Positions 41,267-51,647 of a stretch of DNA of 64,000 nucleotides are shown in pieces. Position numbers and translations under genes: made by a program. Source of the stretch: Sphingomonas azotifigens NBRC 15497 (GTDB taxonomy: Bacteria; Pseudomonadota; Alphaproteobacteria; Sphingomonadales; Sphingomonadaceae); NCBI RefSeq assembly GCF_002091475.1, contig NZ_BCTR01000022.1, positions 1-64,000 on the forward strand. Direction: 5' to 3'. Position 1 is the stretch's first letter, and each line of letters opens with the position of its first letter. The notes beneath the pieces are model-generated. The model worked only from the letters and a program-made list of their open reading frames with translations. It had not been told where the DNA came from and did not search any database.

Positions 41267-42435
41267 AGCGCGCGATCCTGATCGGCCTGGCGGCCCTGCT
41301 TCTCATCGGCGCCATCGGCTTTTTCGGGATCGCACCGGCCTTCGTGGAAGGCAGCATGAACGGTGTCGTCCCGACACCCCTGCCCAAGGTCACGGCGCAG
41401 ACCCGCGCGCTCCACGCCAGCCTGCAGATCGCCGACATGCACGCGGACACGCTGCTGTGGCGCCGCAGCCTGCTCGATCGCGCCCAGCGCGGCCAGGTCG
41501 ATCTGCCGCGGCTGCAGGCGGGCAATGTCGCGCTGCAAGTGTTCTCGTCGGTCACCAAGACGCCGCGCCACCAGAATTACGACGCCAATGGCGCGGACAG
41601 CGACAACATCACCCCGCTCGTGATCGCCCAGCTCCAGCCGCCGCGCACCTGGACGTCGCTGCTCGAACGCTCGCTGTGGCATGCGGAGAAACTGACGCGC
41701 GCCGCCGCTGCCTCGAACGGCCAGCTGCGCGTGATCCGCACCCCTGCCGATCTCGACCGGCTGCTCGCCGACCGCCAACACGGAGAGAAGGTGACCGGCG
41801 GACTGCTCTCGATCGAGGGCCTTCAGGTGCTCGACGGCAAGCTCGCCAATGTCGATCGGCTTTACGCCGCGGGATTCCGGATGGCAGGCTTCGCGCATTT
41901 CTTCGACACCAGCGTTGCCGGATCGATGCACGGCGAGGCGAAAGGCGGACTGACGCCGTTCGGCCTGCAGGTGCTGCGGCGGATGGAGGCGCTGGGGATG
42001 ATCGTCGACGTGGCGCATGCCAGCCACCATGCGGTGGCGGACATTCTCGCCGCGGCGCGACGCCCCGTCGTCTCCAGCCATGGCGGCGTGCAGGAGACCT
42101 GCAAGGTCAACCGCAACCTTAGCGACGAGGAGATTCGCGGCATCGCGCGGACCGGCGGCGTGGTGGGGATCGGCTATTGGGAGGCAGCGGTCTGCTCGAC
42201 CAGCCCGGCGGCGGTGGCGGCGGCGATCGCCCATGTCCGCGACCTGGTCGGGATCGACCATGTCGGGCTCGGCTCGGACTTCGATGGCGCGGTGACGACC
42301 GGATTCGACGCGTCGCAGCTGGCGGTGGTCACCCAGGCGCTGGTCGATCGCGGCTTTTCCGAGCAGGAGATCGCCAAGGTGATGGGGGGTAATGTGCTAC
42401 GGGTGCTGCGGGCGGGAATGACGGCGCGGTCCTAA
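41263..42435 (+). CDS. Membrane-anchored renal-dipeptidase-type metallopeptidase
   Basis: A 390-residue dipeptidase (amidohydrolase-like, peptidase family M19). GTG 41263 overlaps the folA stop. An N-terminal hydrophobic helix (ILIGLAALLLIGAIGFFGIA) exports or anchors it. Zinc-binding features: IADMHADTLLW (HxD), GLLSIEGLQ (Glu), DVAHASHHAVAD, PVVSSHGGVQ, and HVGLGSDFDGA. It cleaves dipeptides, probably in the periplasm. Its coupling to thyA-folA seems positional. Confidence 0.92.
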   Translation: MKRAILIGLAALLLIGAIGFFGIAPAFVEGSMNGVVPTPLPKVTAQTRALHASLQIADMHADTLLWRRSLLDRAQRGQVDLPRLQAGNVALQVFSSVTKTPRHQNYDANGADSDNITPLVIAQLQPPRTWTSLLERSLWHAEKLTRAAAASNGQLRVIRTPADLDRLLADRQHGEKVTGGLLSIEGLQVLDGKLANVDRLYAAGFRMAGFAHFFDTSVAGSMHGEAKGGLTPFGLQVLRRMEALGMIVDVAHASHHAVADILAAARRPVVSSHGGVQETCKVNRNLSDEEIRGIARTGGVVGIGYWEAAVCSTSPAAVAAAIAHVRDLVGIDHVGLGSDFDGAVTTGFDASQLAVVTQALVDRGFSEQEIAKVMGGNVLRVLRAGMTARS

Positions 42436-42442
42436 GCGCATG

Positions 42443-42500
42443 TAGCCCCTCCTCCTTGGAGAAGGGGTTGGGGGTGGAGGGATTCCAGAACCTCCGTTGG
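42443..42500. repeat. GC-rich repeat flanking ribF, copy 1
   Basis: Starts TAGCCCCTCCTCCTTGG and continues to GGAGGGATTCCAGAACCTCC. A closely similar block on the other side of ribF (43759-43806) lies in the same orientation, so ribF is bracketed by a direct repeat. Confidence 0.75.
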
Positions 42501-42560
42501 TCCGGTGAGACACGACCTCACCCCATTGGCATCGCGCCGGCCAATCCCTATAGCCACCCC

Positions 42561-43487
42561 ATGCAGCGGCTGGACGGCGGCTCGGCGGTTCCGCTTCCTC
42601 TCCGGGGCGCGATCGTTGCGCTCGGGAATTTCGATGGCTTCCATCTCGGGCACCAGGCGGTGGTCGGCCGCGCGGTCGAACGCGCCCGCGCCGAGGGCCG
42701 CCCGGCGATCGTTGCGACCTTCGATCCGCATCCGCGCCGCTTCTTCCAGCCCGACGCCCCGCCCTTCCGCCTTACCACGCTCGACCAGCGCGAGCGGCTG
42801 TTCGGTGCGGCGGGCGCGGCGGGCATGCTGGTCTTCCATTTCGACGCCACCCTCGCCCGCCTCACCGCCCGGCAATTCGCCGAGCAGCTGGTCGAGACGG
42901 TGGGCGCGGCGGGCGTGGTGACCGGCGAGGACTTCACCTTCGGCAAGGGCCGCGAGGGCAATGTCGAGATGCTTGCCGCGCTGGGTGCAGAGCTCGGCTT
43001 CACGGCGGAGACGGTGCCGGCGGTCGATCTCGACGGTGCCGTGGTGTCTTCCAGCCGCATACGGGAATTCCTCGCAGCGGGCGACCCGCGCGCCGCCGCC
43101 GCCCTGCTCACCCGCCCCTTCGCGATCGCCGCGATTGTCGAAGGCGGTGCGAAGCTCGGCCGCCAGCTCGGCTATCCGACCGCGAACATGCGACTCGGCA
43201 AGTATCTGCGTCCGAAATACGGCATTTACGCCGTGCGCGGGCGCCTGCCGGACGGCCGCGTGCTCGACGGCGTCGCCAATCTCGGCATCCGTCCGAGCTT
43301 CGATCCGCCCATCGAACTGCTCGAAAGCTTCTTCTTCGATTTCAGCGGCGACCTCTACGACCAGATGCTGGAGGTGGACCTGATCGCGTATCTGCGCCCC
43401 GAGGCGAAGTTCGACAGCCTGGACGCGCTGACCGTGCAGATGGACAAGGATGCTGCGCGGGCGCGGGAGATTCTGGCGCAGGGGTGA
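42561..43487 (+). CDS. ribF: Bifunctional riboflavin kinase / FAD synthetase
   Basis: A 308-residue enzyme making FMN and FAD. The N-terminal nucleotidyltransferase has VALGNFDGFHLGHQAVV and VVSSSRIREFLAAGD; the C-terminal kinase has GRQLGYPTANMRL, KYGIYAV and IRPSFD. ATG 42561 (MQRLDGGSAVPLP) is taken because upstream residues come from the repeat. It is flanked by direct-repeat copies on both sides. Confidence 0.96.
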   Translation: MQRLDGGSAVPLPLRGAIVALGNFDGFHLGHQAVVGRAVERARAEGRPAIVATFDPHPRRFFQPDAPPFRLTTLDQRERLFGAAGAAGMLVFHFDATLARLTARQFAEQLVETVGAAGVVTGEDFTFGKGREGNVEMLAALGAELGFTAETVPAVDLDGAVVSSSRIREFLAAGDPRAAAALLTRPFAIAAIVEGGAKLGRQLGYPTANMRLGKYLRPKYGIYAVRGRLPDGRVLDGVANLGIRPSFDPPIELLESFFFDFSGDLYDQMLEVDLIAYLRPEAKFDSLDALTVQMDKDAARAREILAQG

Positions 43488-43542
43488 CGTTGCGACCGGG
43501 TCGTGGTGCGGATCGGTCAGGCCCCACCCCAACCCCTCCCCT

Positions 43543-43727
43543 GAAGGGCAGGGCAATCGCATTTGGAACCTCGCGACGACGGCACGTCCAAAACAATCGT
43601 CATCCCGGCGGAAGCCGGGATCCATTCGCGCTGAAATGGCGGTTCTTTCCCCCCGCGTCGAGGGCAATGGATCCCGGCTTTCGCCGGGATGACGGAGCAA
43701 ATTTGCCAAATGCGATAGCCCTGCCCT
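43543..43727. repeat. Outer arms of the nested intergenic repeat
   Basis: GGCAGGGCAATCGCATTTGG near the left (within 43543-43566) is the inverse of CCAAATGCGATAGCCCTGCC on the right (43706-43725), with one difference. These arms enclose the REP-type element, as if one repeat had inserted into another. Confidence 0.8.
43598..43694. repeat. REP-type inverted repeat, 29-bp arms
   Basis: Left arm 43598-43626 begins CGTCATCCCGGCGGAAG and ends ATCCATT; right arm 43666-43694 is its near-perfect inverse (one mismatch) around a 39-bp spacer. Same family as 4802-4883 and 63005-63101. Confidence 0.9.
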
Positions 43728-43758
43728 GAAGGGGAGGGGCTTGCGTTGGCTCCGATCT

Positions 43759-43806
43759 TAGCCCCTCCTCCTTAGGAGGGGTTGGGGTGGAGGGATTCCA
43801 GAACGT
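43759..43806. repeat. GC-rich repeat flanking ribF, copy 2
   Basis: TAGCCCCTCCTCCTTAGG through GGAGGGATTCCAGAACG, matching the copy at 42443-42500 in the same orientation with small differences. Confidence 0.75.
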
Positions 43807-43821
43807 TCGTGAGGTGCCCCC

Positions 43822-44577
43822 TCAAATCCCCCCGTCCACCGCCTCCAGCCCGCGCGCCTCCAGCCCTTCGGCGAGCACCGCGACACACCGATCGACCACT
43901 GCCGCGTCGGTCGCGCGGACGACGAAGTTGGCGCCTACCCGCCCCTCGCGGAAGAACGGGTAGCTGCCGATCGCGACACCCTCGTACGCCTGCTCGGTCT
44001 CCGCCAGCAGGTCGGCGATTTCGCTTTCCGCGACCCAGCAGCCGATCGTGCGGGAAACGACCGGGCGGCCGCCCTCCAGCGTGCCGGTCAGGGCATCCAG
44101 CATGCCCGCGGCGATGTGTGGCACGCCGGCCAGGATGAAGATATTGCCCCAGCGGATGCCCGGCGCGCCGGACATGCGGTTGACGATCAGTTCGGCACCT
44201 TCCGGCACCCGCGCCATCCGCAGCCGCGTCTCGGTAAGGCCGCCCTTGCTGGCATAATAGGCGTCGAGCGCCGCCCGCGCTTCCGCATGGACGATCACGG
44301 GAACGTCCAGCGCCGCCGCGATCGCGTCGACGGTGATGTCGTCATGCGTCGGCCCGATCCCGCCGGTGGTGAACAGATAGTCGTTGCGGACACGCAGCGC
44401 GTTGACCGCCTCGACGATCGCCGCCTGCTTGTCGGGCACCACCCGCACCTCGGCGAGCCGGATCCCCTGCGCATTCAGCCAGGTGGCGCATTGCGCGATG
44501 TTCTTGTCCTGGGTGCGGCCCGACAGGATTTCGTCGCCGATCACCACCAGGGCCGCTGTCCAGATCCGCTCGTGCAT
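43822..44577 (-). CDS. Molybdopterin-binding (CinA N-domain-like) protein
   Basis: A 251-residue protein of the MoaB/CinA-N type. LVVIGDEILSGRTQDKNIA and TTGGIGPTHDDITVDAIAAAL are the family signatures. The CinA deamidase C-domain is absent; residues ~170-250 form a different small domain (SYPFFREGRVGANFVVRATD). ATG 44577 is used over 44613. Such stand-alone proteins are sometimes nucleotide pyrophosphatases; the role here is uncertain. It diverges from map. Confidence 0.9.
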   Translation of the reverse strand: MHERIWTAALVVIGDEILSGRTQDKNIAQCATWLNAQGIRLAEVRVVPDKQAAIVEAVNALRVRNDYLFTTGGIGPTHDDITVDAIAAALDVPVIVHAEARAALDAYYASKGGLTETRLRMARVPEGAELIVNRMSGAPGIRWGNIFILAGVPHIAAGMLDALTGTLEGGRPVVSRTIGCWVAESEIADLLAETEQAYEGVAIGSYPFFREGRVGANFVVRATDAAVVDRCVAVLAEGLEARGLEAVDGGI

Positions 44578-44630
44578 GGCGCTAGCGCTACGCTCTCGCA
44601 AAGCCGGGTGCAAACGCCTATATGGGCAGC

Positions 44631-45455
44631 ATGACCGAATATGTGACCGTCACCGCGGATATGCCGCAGGCGCGCAGCCATGCGATCAAGCTCCATGGCC
44701 CCGAAGGCTTCGAAGGGATGCGCAAGGCCGGCCGGCTCGCCGCCGAGATCCTCGACGCGCTGGTGCCGCACGTCGTCCCCGGCGTGACGACGCAGGAGCT
44801 GGACGACATCGTCCGGCAGCTGACGATCGCGGCGGGCGCCGTGCCTGCGACGCTCGGCTATCGCGGCTATACCCATAGCTGCTGCATCTCGATCAACCAT
44901 GTCGTCTGTCACGGCATCCCGGGCGACCGCCCGCTGAAGGACGGCGACATCGTCAATATCGACGTGACCCCGCTGCTCGGCGGCTGGCACGGCGATACCA
45001 GCCGCATGTATCTGGTCGGCGACGTGCCGATCAAGGCGCGCCGGCTGGTCGACGTAACCTATGAGTGCCTGATGCTCGGCATCGAGCAGGCCAAGCCGGG
45101 CAACCATCTCGGCGACATCAGCCATGCGATCCAGCGCCACGCCGAGAAGCATCGCTACGGCGTCGTGCGCGACTTCTGCGGCCACGGGCTCGGCCAGGTG
45201 TTCCACGACGCGCCCGAGGTGGTGCATGTCGGCCGCCCCGGCACCGGGCCGGAGCTCAAGCCCGGCATGTTCTTCACGATCGAGCCGATGATCAACATCG
45301 GCCGCCCCGACGTGAAGCTGCTCGACGACGGCTGGACGGCGGTGACGCGCGACCGCTCGCTCTCGGCGCAGTTCGAGCATTCGATCGGGATCACCGAAAC
45401 CGGCTGCGAGATCTTCACGCTCAGCCCCAAGGGCCTGCATCAGCCGCCGTACTAA
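44631..45455 (+). CDS. map: Methionine aminopeptidase type I
   Basis: A 274-residue metalloprotease that removes initiator methionine. The five metal ligands lie in NIDVTPLLGGWHGDTSR (two Asp), FCGHGLGQVFH (His), FTIEPMINIG (Glu) and AQFEHSIGIT (Glu). The substrate-contact block is HSCCISINHVVCHGIPGDR. The start MTEYVTVT at 44631 is favoured; ATG 44622 adds three residues. The N-terminal extension before the catalytic domain is about 30 residues. Confidence 0.96.
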   Translation: MTEYVTVTADMPQARSHAIKLHGPEGFEGMRKAGRLAAEILDALVPHVVPGVTTQELDDIVRQLTIAAGAVPATLGYRGYTHSCCISINHVVCHGIPGDRPLKDGDIVNIDVTPLLGGWHGDTSRMYLVGDVPIKARRLVDVTYECLMLGIEQAKPGNHLGDISHAIQRHAEKHRYGVVRDFCGHGLGQVFHDAPEVVHVGRPGTGPELKPGMFFTIEPMINIGRPDVKLLDDGWTAVTRDRSLSAQFEHSIGITETGCEIFTLSPKGLHQPPY

Positions 45456-45806
45456 GCGAAGGTCGTCGCCATCCTTCTGCGCTCCCCTCCCGCTTGCGGG
45501 AGGGGTCGGGGGAGGGGATCAGCGGGTCGCTTGAGGCGCCGTCTGGCTGGAACCTCCACGTCAGCCCCTCCCCTAGCCCCTCCCGCAAGCGGGAGGGGAA
45601 CGCCGCAACAATCTTGCGCCGCCCCGCAACTTCCGCTATCCGCCGCGCCAGCATCAAGAGTCGGGCCGACGCCCGGCACCAACCTGCCCCGTGCAAGGTG
45701 GTGCCTCCATGCGAATGGAGGGATGTGGCCGAACCCGGCAACACGGTGTCCACGCCACATCTCCGATCGTCGCCCGCCTCCTGGAACAGGAAGAAGGCAG
45801 TAGAGC
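45456..45806. other. Gene-free region between map and threonine aldolase
   Basis: 351 bp. The first third is the repeat at 45478-45600. The remainder is unique and gene-free. A purine-rich GGAACAGGAAGAAGG just before 45807 serves as ribosome site for the next gene. Confidence 0.65.
45478..45600. repeat. Inverted GC-rich repeat after map
   Basis: CTCCCCTCCCGCTTGCGGGAGGGG near 45481-45505 is an internally palindromic stem, and a second copy CCCCTCCCGCAAGCGGGAGGGG lies near 45577-45599. The two also pair with each other over a ~75-bp spacer. It could terminate map. Confidence 0.8.
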
Positions 45807-46859
45807 GTGACGACCGAAGCCCAGCAATTCGCCAGCGACAATTATGCCGGAATCTGCCCCGAGGCATGGGCAGCGATGGAAGCCGCCAATCGCGGCCACG
45901 CGCCGGCCTATGGCGACGACCATTGGACCCACACCGCGGCGGACGCCTTCCGCACGCTGTTCGAAACCGATTGCGAAGTGTTCTTCGCGTTCAACGGCAC
46001 CGCGGCGAATTCGCTGGCGCTGGCGGCGCTGTGCCAATCCTATCACAGCGTGATCTGCTCGGCCGCCGCGCATGTCGAGACCGACGAATGCGGCGCGCCG
46101 GAGTTCTTCTCGAACGGCTCGAAGCTGCTCGTCGCGCAGAGCGAGGACGGCAAGCTGACGCCGGCCGCGGTGCGCGCGGTGGCGACCAGCCGCTCGGACA
46201 TCCACTTCCCCAAGCCGCGCGTGGTGACGATCACCCAGCCGACCGAGACCGGGCAGGTCTACACCGTCGACGAAGTGAAGGCGCTGTCCGCCGTCTGCCG
46301 CGAACTCGGCCTCAAGCTGCACATGGACGGCGCGCGCTTCGCCCATGCCTGCGCGACGCTCGGCTGCGATCCGGCCGAGATCACCTGGCGCGCGGGGGTG
46401 GACGTGCTCTGCTTCGGCGGCACCAAGAACGGCATGGCGGTGGGCGAAGCCGTCCTCTTCTTCGATCGCGCTTTGGCGCAGGACTTCGACTATCGCTGCA
46501 AGCAGGCCGGGCAGCTGGCGTCCAAGATGCGGTTTCTGGCCGCGCCCTGGGTCGGCATGCTGGAGGACGGCGCCTGGCTGCGCAACGCACGCCACGCCAA
46601 TGGCTGCGCGCAGCAGCTGGCTGGGCAGATTCAGGGATTGCCGGGCGTCGAACTGATGTTCCCGGTGGAAGCGAACGGCGTGTTCGTCCGGGCTCCGGAG
46701 GCGGTGCTGGAGGGACTGCGGTCGCGCGGCTGGCGCTTCTACACCTTCATCGGCGGCGGCGCCCGCTTCATGTTCGCCTGGGATGCCGATCCGGCGCGAG
46801 TGGACCAACTGGCCGCGGACATTCGCGCGGTCAGCAGCGGGACGGCGCTCGCCGCCTGA
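45807..46859 (+). CDS. ltaE: Low-specificity L-threonine aldolase
   Basis: A 350-residue PLP enzyme of the beta-eliminating-lyase (aspartate aminotransferase) fold, splitting threonine to glycine and acetaldehyde. Blocks: FASDNYAGICPEAW, FFAFNGTAANSLAL, the Asp/His region KLHMDGARFAHA, and PLP-lysine CFGGTKNGMAVGEA. The start codon is GTG 45807. Confidence 0.93.
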   Translation: MTTEAQQFASDNYAGICPEAWAAMEAANRGHAPAYGDDHWTHTAADAFRTLFETDCEVFFAFNGTAANSLALAALCQSYHSVICSAAAHVETDECGAPEFFSNGSKLLVAQSEDGKLTPAAVRAVATSRSDIHFPKPRVVTITQPTETGQVYTVDEVKALSAVCRELGLKLHMDGARFAHACATLGCDPAEITWRAGVDVLCFGGTKNGMAVGEAVLFFDRALAQDFDYRCKQAGQLASKMRFLAAPWVGMLEDGAWLRNARHANGCAQQLAGQIQGLPGVELMFPVEANGVFVRAPEAVLEGLRSRGWRFYTFIGGGARFMFAWDADPARVDQLAADIRAVSSGTALAA

Positions 46860-46867
46860 GCGTATCC

Positions 46868-47009
46868 TCCCTCGGAGCGCAGCTCCGGGGGAGGGGGACC
46901 ATTTGCGCAGCAAATGGTGGAGGGGGCATTCGGTGGCGGAGGGAAGTTCCCCCTCCACCACCGCCTTCGGCGGCGGTCCCCCTCCCCCGATTCGCGGGAG
47001 AGGAAACGC
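46868..47009. repeat. Nested GC-rich palindromic intergenic repeat, copy 2
   Basis: Contains GACCATTTGCGCAGCAAATGG (palindrome) and CCTCCACCACCGCCTTCGGCGG, matching the element after dxs (15280-15443) in order and orientation. It lies between the convergent ltaE and fpr genes and may act as a bidirectional terminator. Confidence 0.8.
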
Positions 47010-47033
47010 CGGCCGAGGCGGAAGCGCTACATC

Positions 47034-47849
47034 TCAACCGACGAAGGCGCGCTCGATCACGAAGTCGCCGGGCGCGTTGTTTGAGCCTTCCTTGAAGCCC
47101 TTGCCCTCGAGCAGTGCCGCGAACTCGCGGATCATGTCCATCGATCCGCACAGCATCACGCGGTCGGTCTCCGGATGCAGCACCGGGTCGCCCGGCACGC
47201 CCTCGAACAGCTTGCCGTTCTCGATCAGCGCACCGATCCGCTCGCTGGTGTGGAACGGCTCGCGGGTCACCGTCGGCACATAGTGGAACTGCTGCGCGGC
47301 CTGCTCGCCGATCAGCGGATCGTCGGCCAGCTTGCCGGCAAGCTCGTCATGATAGGCGAGGTCGCTCACCCGGCGCACGCTGTGCACCGCGATCACCTGC
47401 TCGAACCGCTCATAGATCTCGGGATCGCGCGCGACGCTGAGGAACGGCGCGAGGCCGGTGCCGGTCGAGAGCAGGAACAGGCGGCGGCCCGGCAGCAGCG
47501 CATCGGCGACCAGCGTGCCGGTCGATTTCTTGCCGAGATAGATGTCGTCGCCCGGCACGATCTTCTGCAGCTTCGAGGTCAGCGGACCGTCCTGCACCTT
47601 GATCGACAGGAATTCGAGCTCCTCGGCCCAGGACGGGCTGGCGACCGAATAGGCACGCATCAGCGGCTTGCCGCCCTCGCCTTCCAGACCGATCATCACG
47701 AACTCGCCCGAGCGGAAGCGGAAGCTGGCCGGCCGCTCGATCGCGAAGCTGAACAGATGCTCGTTCCAGTGGCGCACCCATAGCACCTTGGCCGTGGCGA
47801 AGGCGGGATGCTCGGGAAGCAGCGCGGGCGCGCGCGTGTCGACGGTCAT
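47034..47849 (-). CDS. fpr: Ferredoxin-NADP+ reductase
   Basis: A 271-residue FAD enzyme of the bacterial FNR type, exchanging electrons between NADPH and ferredoxin or flavodoxin. FAD block MRAYSVASPSW, NADP blocks LLSTGTGLAPFLSV and VMLCGSMDMI, and the C-terminal APGDFVIERAFVG, ending one residue past the aromatic Phe. Single gene. Confidence 0.95.
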   Translation of the reverse strand: MTVDTRAPALLPEHPAFATAKVLWVRHWNEHLFSFAIERPASFRFRSGEFVMIGLEGEGGKPLMRAYSVASPSWAEELEFLSIKVQDGPLTSKLQKIVPGDDIYLGKKSTGTLVADALLPGRRLFLLSTGTGLAPFLSVARDPEIYERFEQVIAVHSVRRVSDLAYHDELAGKLADDPLIGEQAAQQFHYVPTVTREPFHTSERIGALIENGKLFEGVPGDPVLHPETDRVMLCGSMDMIREFAALLEGKGFKEGSNNAPGDFVIERAFVG

Positions 47850-48089
47850 GAAAGCGGGTCCTCGTTACGCTCTGGTCGCCCCGGTCCGCCACGGGCGGGG
47901 CCAGGGGTAAAAACAGGAAAGGCGGCCCTCTGCCATCAGAAGGCGCCCGCGTCCAGAAAGTAGCACTAGGGCGGGGTAAACCGCGGTGTCCCATAACAGG
48001 GGATCTGGGCGCCGGCGTTCGCCGAGCGTAACAAAGCTGTCACCAAATCCTAAGCGCTCGTTTACCGCGCTGTCGTACCGGGGCCGGCG

Positions 48090-49397
<1,308 letters not shown>

Positions 49398-49532
49398 TCT
49401 GCCGCGCGATTGGGCAGCGGCTGCCCGATAATCAGGCAATTTTCCGCGCCGGAATCCGTTCGGCGCGTGTGGCCACGCTCGCTATTCCCGTTCTGGCATG
49501 CAGGTTGCTAAACACCAGTGAATCAGACCTGA

Positions 49533-49901
<369 letters not shown>

Positions 49902-49994
49902 CGCAGCGTAAAGCGGGCGCGATGACGCACCTGCGAAAGAAATTTTATTACCCGATTCGTCGGGCAGACGAAAGAGAGCGAAAGGGCACCTACA

Positions 49995-51407
49995 ATGGCG
50001 AATTCGGCCAGTGACATCCTGAAGATGGTGAAGGATCAGGAGATCGAGTGGATCGACCTGCGCTTCACCGACCCCAAGGGCAAGTGGCAGCACCTGACCA
50101 TGGTCGCGTCGGTCCTCGGCGAGGACGAGCTGACCGACGGCCTGATGTTCGACGGTTCGTCGATCGAAGGCTGGAAGGCGATCAACGAGTCCGACATGAT
50201 CCTGAAGCCGGATCTGGACGCGGTGTGGGTCGATCCGTTCTCGGCCACCCCGATGCTGATCCTGGTGTGCGACATCGTCGAGCCCTCGACCGGCGAACTC
50301 TATGCCCGCGATCCGCGCTCGACCGCGAAGCGCGCCGAGGCGTATCTGAAGACCACCGGCATTGGCGATACCATCTATGTCGGCCCCGAAGCCGAGTTCT
50401 TCATGTTCGACGACGTGCGGTTCGAGAACAGCTACTCGACCAGCTACTACAAGATCGACGACATCGAGCTGCCGGGCAATTCGGGCCGCGAATATGAAGC
50501 CGGCAACCTCGGCCACCGTCCGCGCGCCAAGGGCGGCTATTTCCCCGTCGCGCCGGTTGACTCGGCCGTCGACATCCGCGGCGAGATGGTTTCGACCATG
50601 CTCGAAATGGGCCTGCCCTGCGACAAGCACCACCACGAAGTCGCCGCCGCGCAGCACGAACTGGGCCTGACCTTCGGCACGCTGGTGACCACCGCCGATC
50701 GCATGCAGATCTACAAGTATGTCGTGCACCAGGTCGCCCAGGCCTATGGCAAGACCGCGACCTTCATGCCGAAGCCGATCAAGGAAGATAACGGCTCGGG
50801 CATGCACACCCACATGTCGATCTGGGAAAAGGGCCAGCCCCTCTTCGCCGGCAACGGCTATGCGGGCCTGAGCGACACCTGCCTCTACTTCATCGGCGGC
50901 GTGATCAAGCACGCCAAGGCGCTCAACGCCTTCACCAACCCCTCGACCAACAGCTACAAGCGTCTGGTCCCGGGCTATGAAGCGCCGGTGCTGCTCGCCT
51001 ATTCGAGCCGCAACCGCTCGGCCTCGTGCCGCATCCCGTACGGCGCGGGCAGCAAGGCGAAGCGCGTCGAGTTCCGCTTCCCGGACGCGCTGGCCAACCC
51101 GTACCTCGCCTATGCGGCGCTGCTGATGGCCGGCCTGGACGGCATCCAGAACAAGATCCACCCGGGCGACCCGATGGACAAGAACCTGTACGATCTGCCC
51201 CCGGCCGAGCTGGCCGAAGTGCCGACCGTGTGCGGTTCGCTCCGCGAGGCGCTGGACAGCCTGGAAGCCGATTTCGACTTCCTGCTGAAGGGCGACGTGT
51301 TCTCGAAGGACCAGATCGAGGCCTATATCGAGATCAAGCGCGCCGACGTGGCCCGTTGGGAAATGACCCCGAGCCCGGTCGAATACGACATGTACTATTC
51401 GAGCTGA
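49995..51407 (+). CDS. glnA: Glutamine synthetase type I
   Basis: A 470-residue dodecameric enzyme making glutamine from glutamate and ammonia. Features: [56 protein letters not shown], and the adenylylation site NLYDLPP near the C-terminus, so it is of the GlnE-regulated GSI-beta type. It is followed by a strong terminator. Confidence 0.98.
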   Translation: MANSASDILKMVKDQEIEWIDLRFTDPKGKWQHLTMVASVLGEDELTDGLMFDGSSIEGWKAINESDMILKPDLDAVWVDPFSATPMLILVCDIVEPSTGELYARDPRSTAKRAEAYLKTTGIGDTIYVGPEAEFFMFDDVRFENSYSTSYYKIDDIELPGNSGREYEAGNLGHRPRAKGGYFPVAPVDSAVDIRGEMVSTMLEMGLPCDKHHHEVAAAQHELGLTFGTLVTTADRMQIYKYVVHQVAQAYGKTATFMPKPIKEDNGSGMHTHMSIWEKGQPLFAGNGYAGLSDTCLYFIGGVIKHAKALNAFTNPSTNSYKRLVPGYEAPVLLAYSSRNRSASCRIPYGAGSKAKRVEFRFPDALANPYLAYAALLMAGLDGIQNKIHPGDPMDKNLYDLPPAELAEVPTVCGSLREALDSLEADFDFLLKGDVFSKDQIEAYIEIKRADVARWEMTPSPVEYDMYYSS

Positions 51408-51431
51408 TCCCATAGGGATCGGCTGAAGAAG

Positions 51432-51463
51432 GGGCGTCCGGAGCGATCCGGGCGCCCTTTTCC
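51432..51463 (+). terminator. Rho-independent terminator of glnB-glnA
   Basis: GGGCGTCCGGA pairs with TCCGGGCGCCC around a GCGA tetraloop, followed by TTTTCC. One T-G mismatch-type pair lies in the stem. Confidence 0.85.
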
Positions 51464-51507
51464 GTTGCGCGTGCGGCAGCGCCGCTGCGAGAACATTGCC
51501 ATCATGC

Positions 51508-51535
51508 CGTCATCCCCGCCTCCGCGGGGATGACG
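51508..51535. repeat. Short REP-type palindrome
   Basis: CGTCATCCCCGC and GCGGGGATGACG form a perfect 12-bp stem with a 4-nt loop. It shares the CGTCATCCC end with the longer repeats and looks like a shortened family member. Confidence 0.85.
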
Positions 51536-51647
51536 ATGGTGTTTGAAGGCTCTCGTTTCTCGATAGTCGCAACGTCGCGAGAGGCGATTGAGCGCGCCCG
51601 ATCACCGTGCTAGCCAGCTACATCACCCAGTAAGGACCCCGCCCTCC

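Larger units (their letters stand above)
43488..43821. other. Repeat-filled intergenic region
   Basis: A 334-bp gap with no gene. It contains a nested compound element: an outer inverted repeat (43543-43566 with 43706-43727) enclosing a REP-type inverted repeat (43598-43694), then the second ribF-flanking repeat (43759-43806). Confidence 0.8.
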
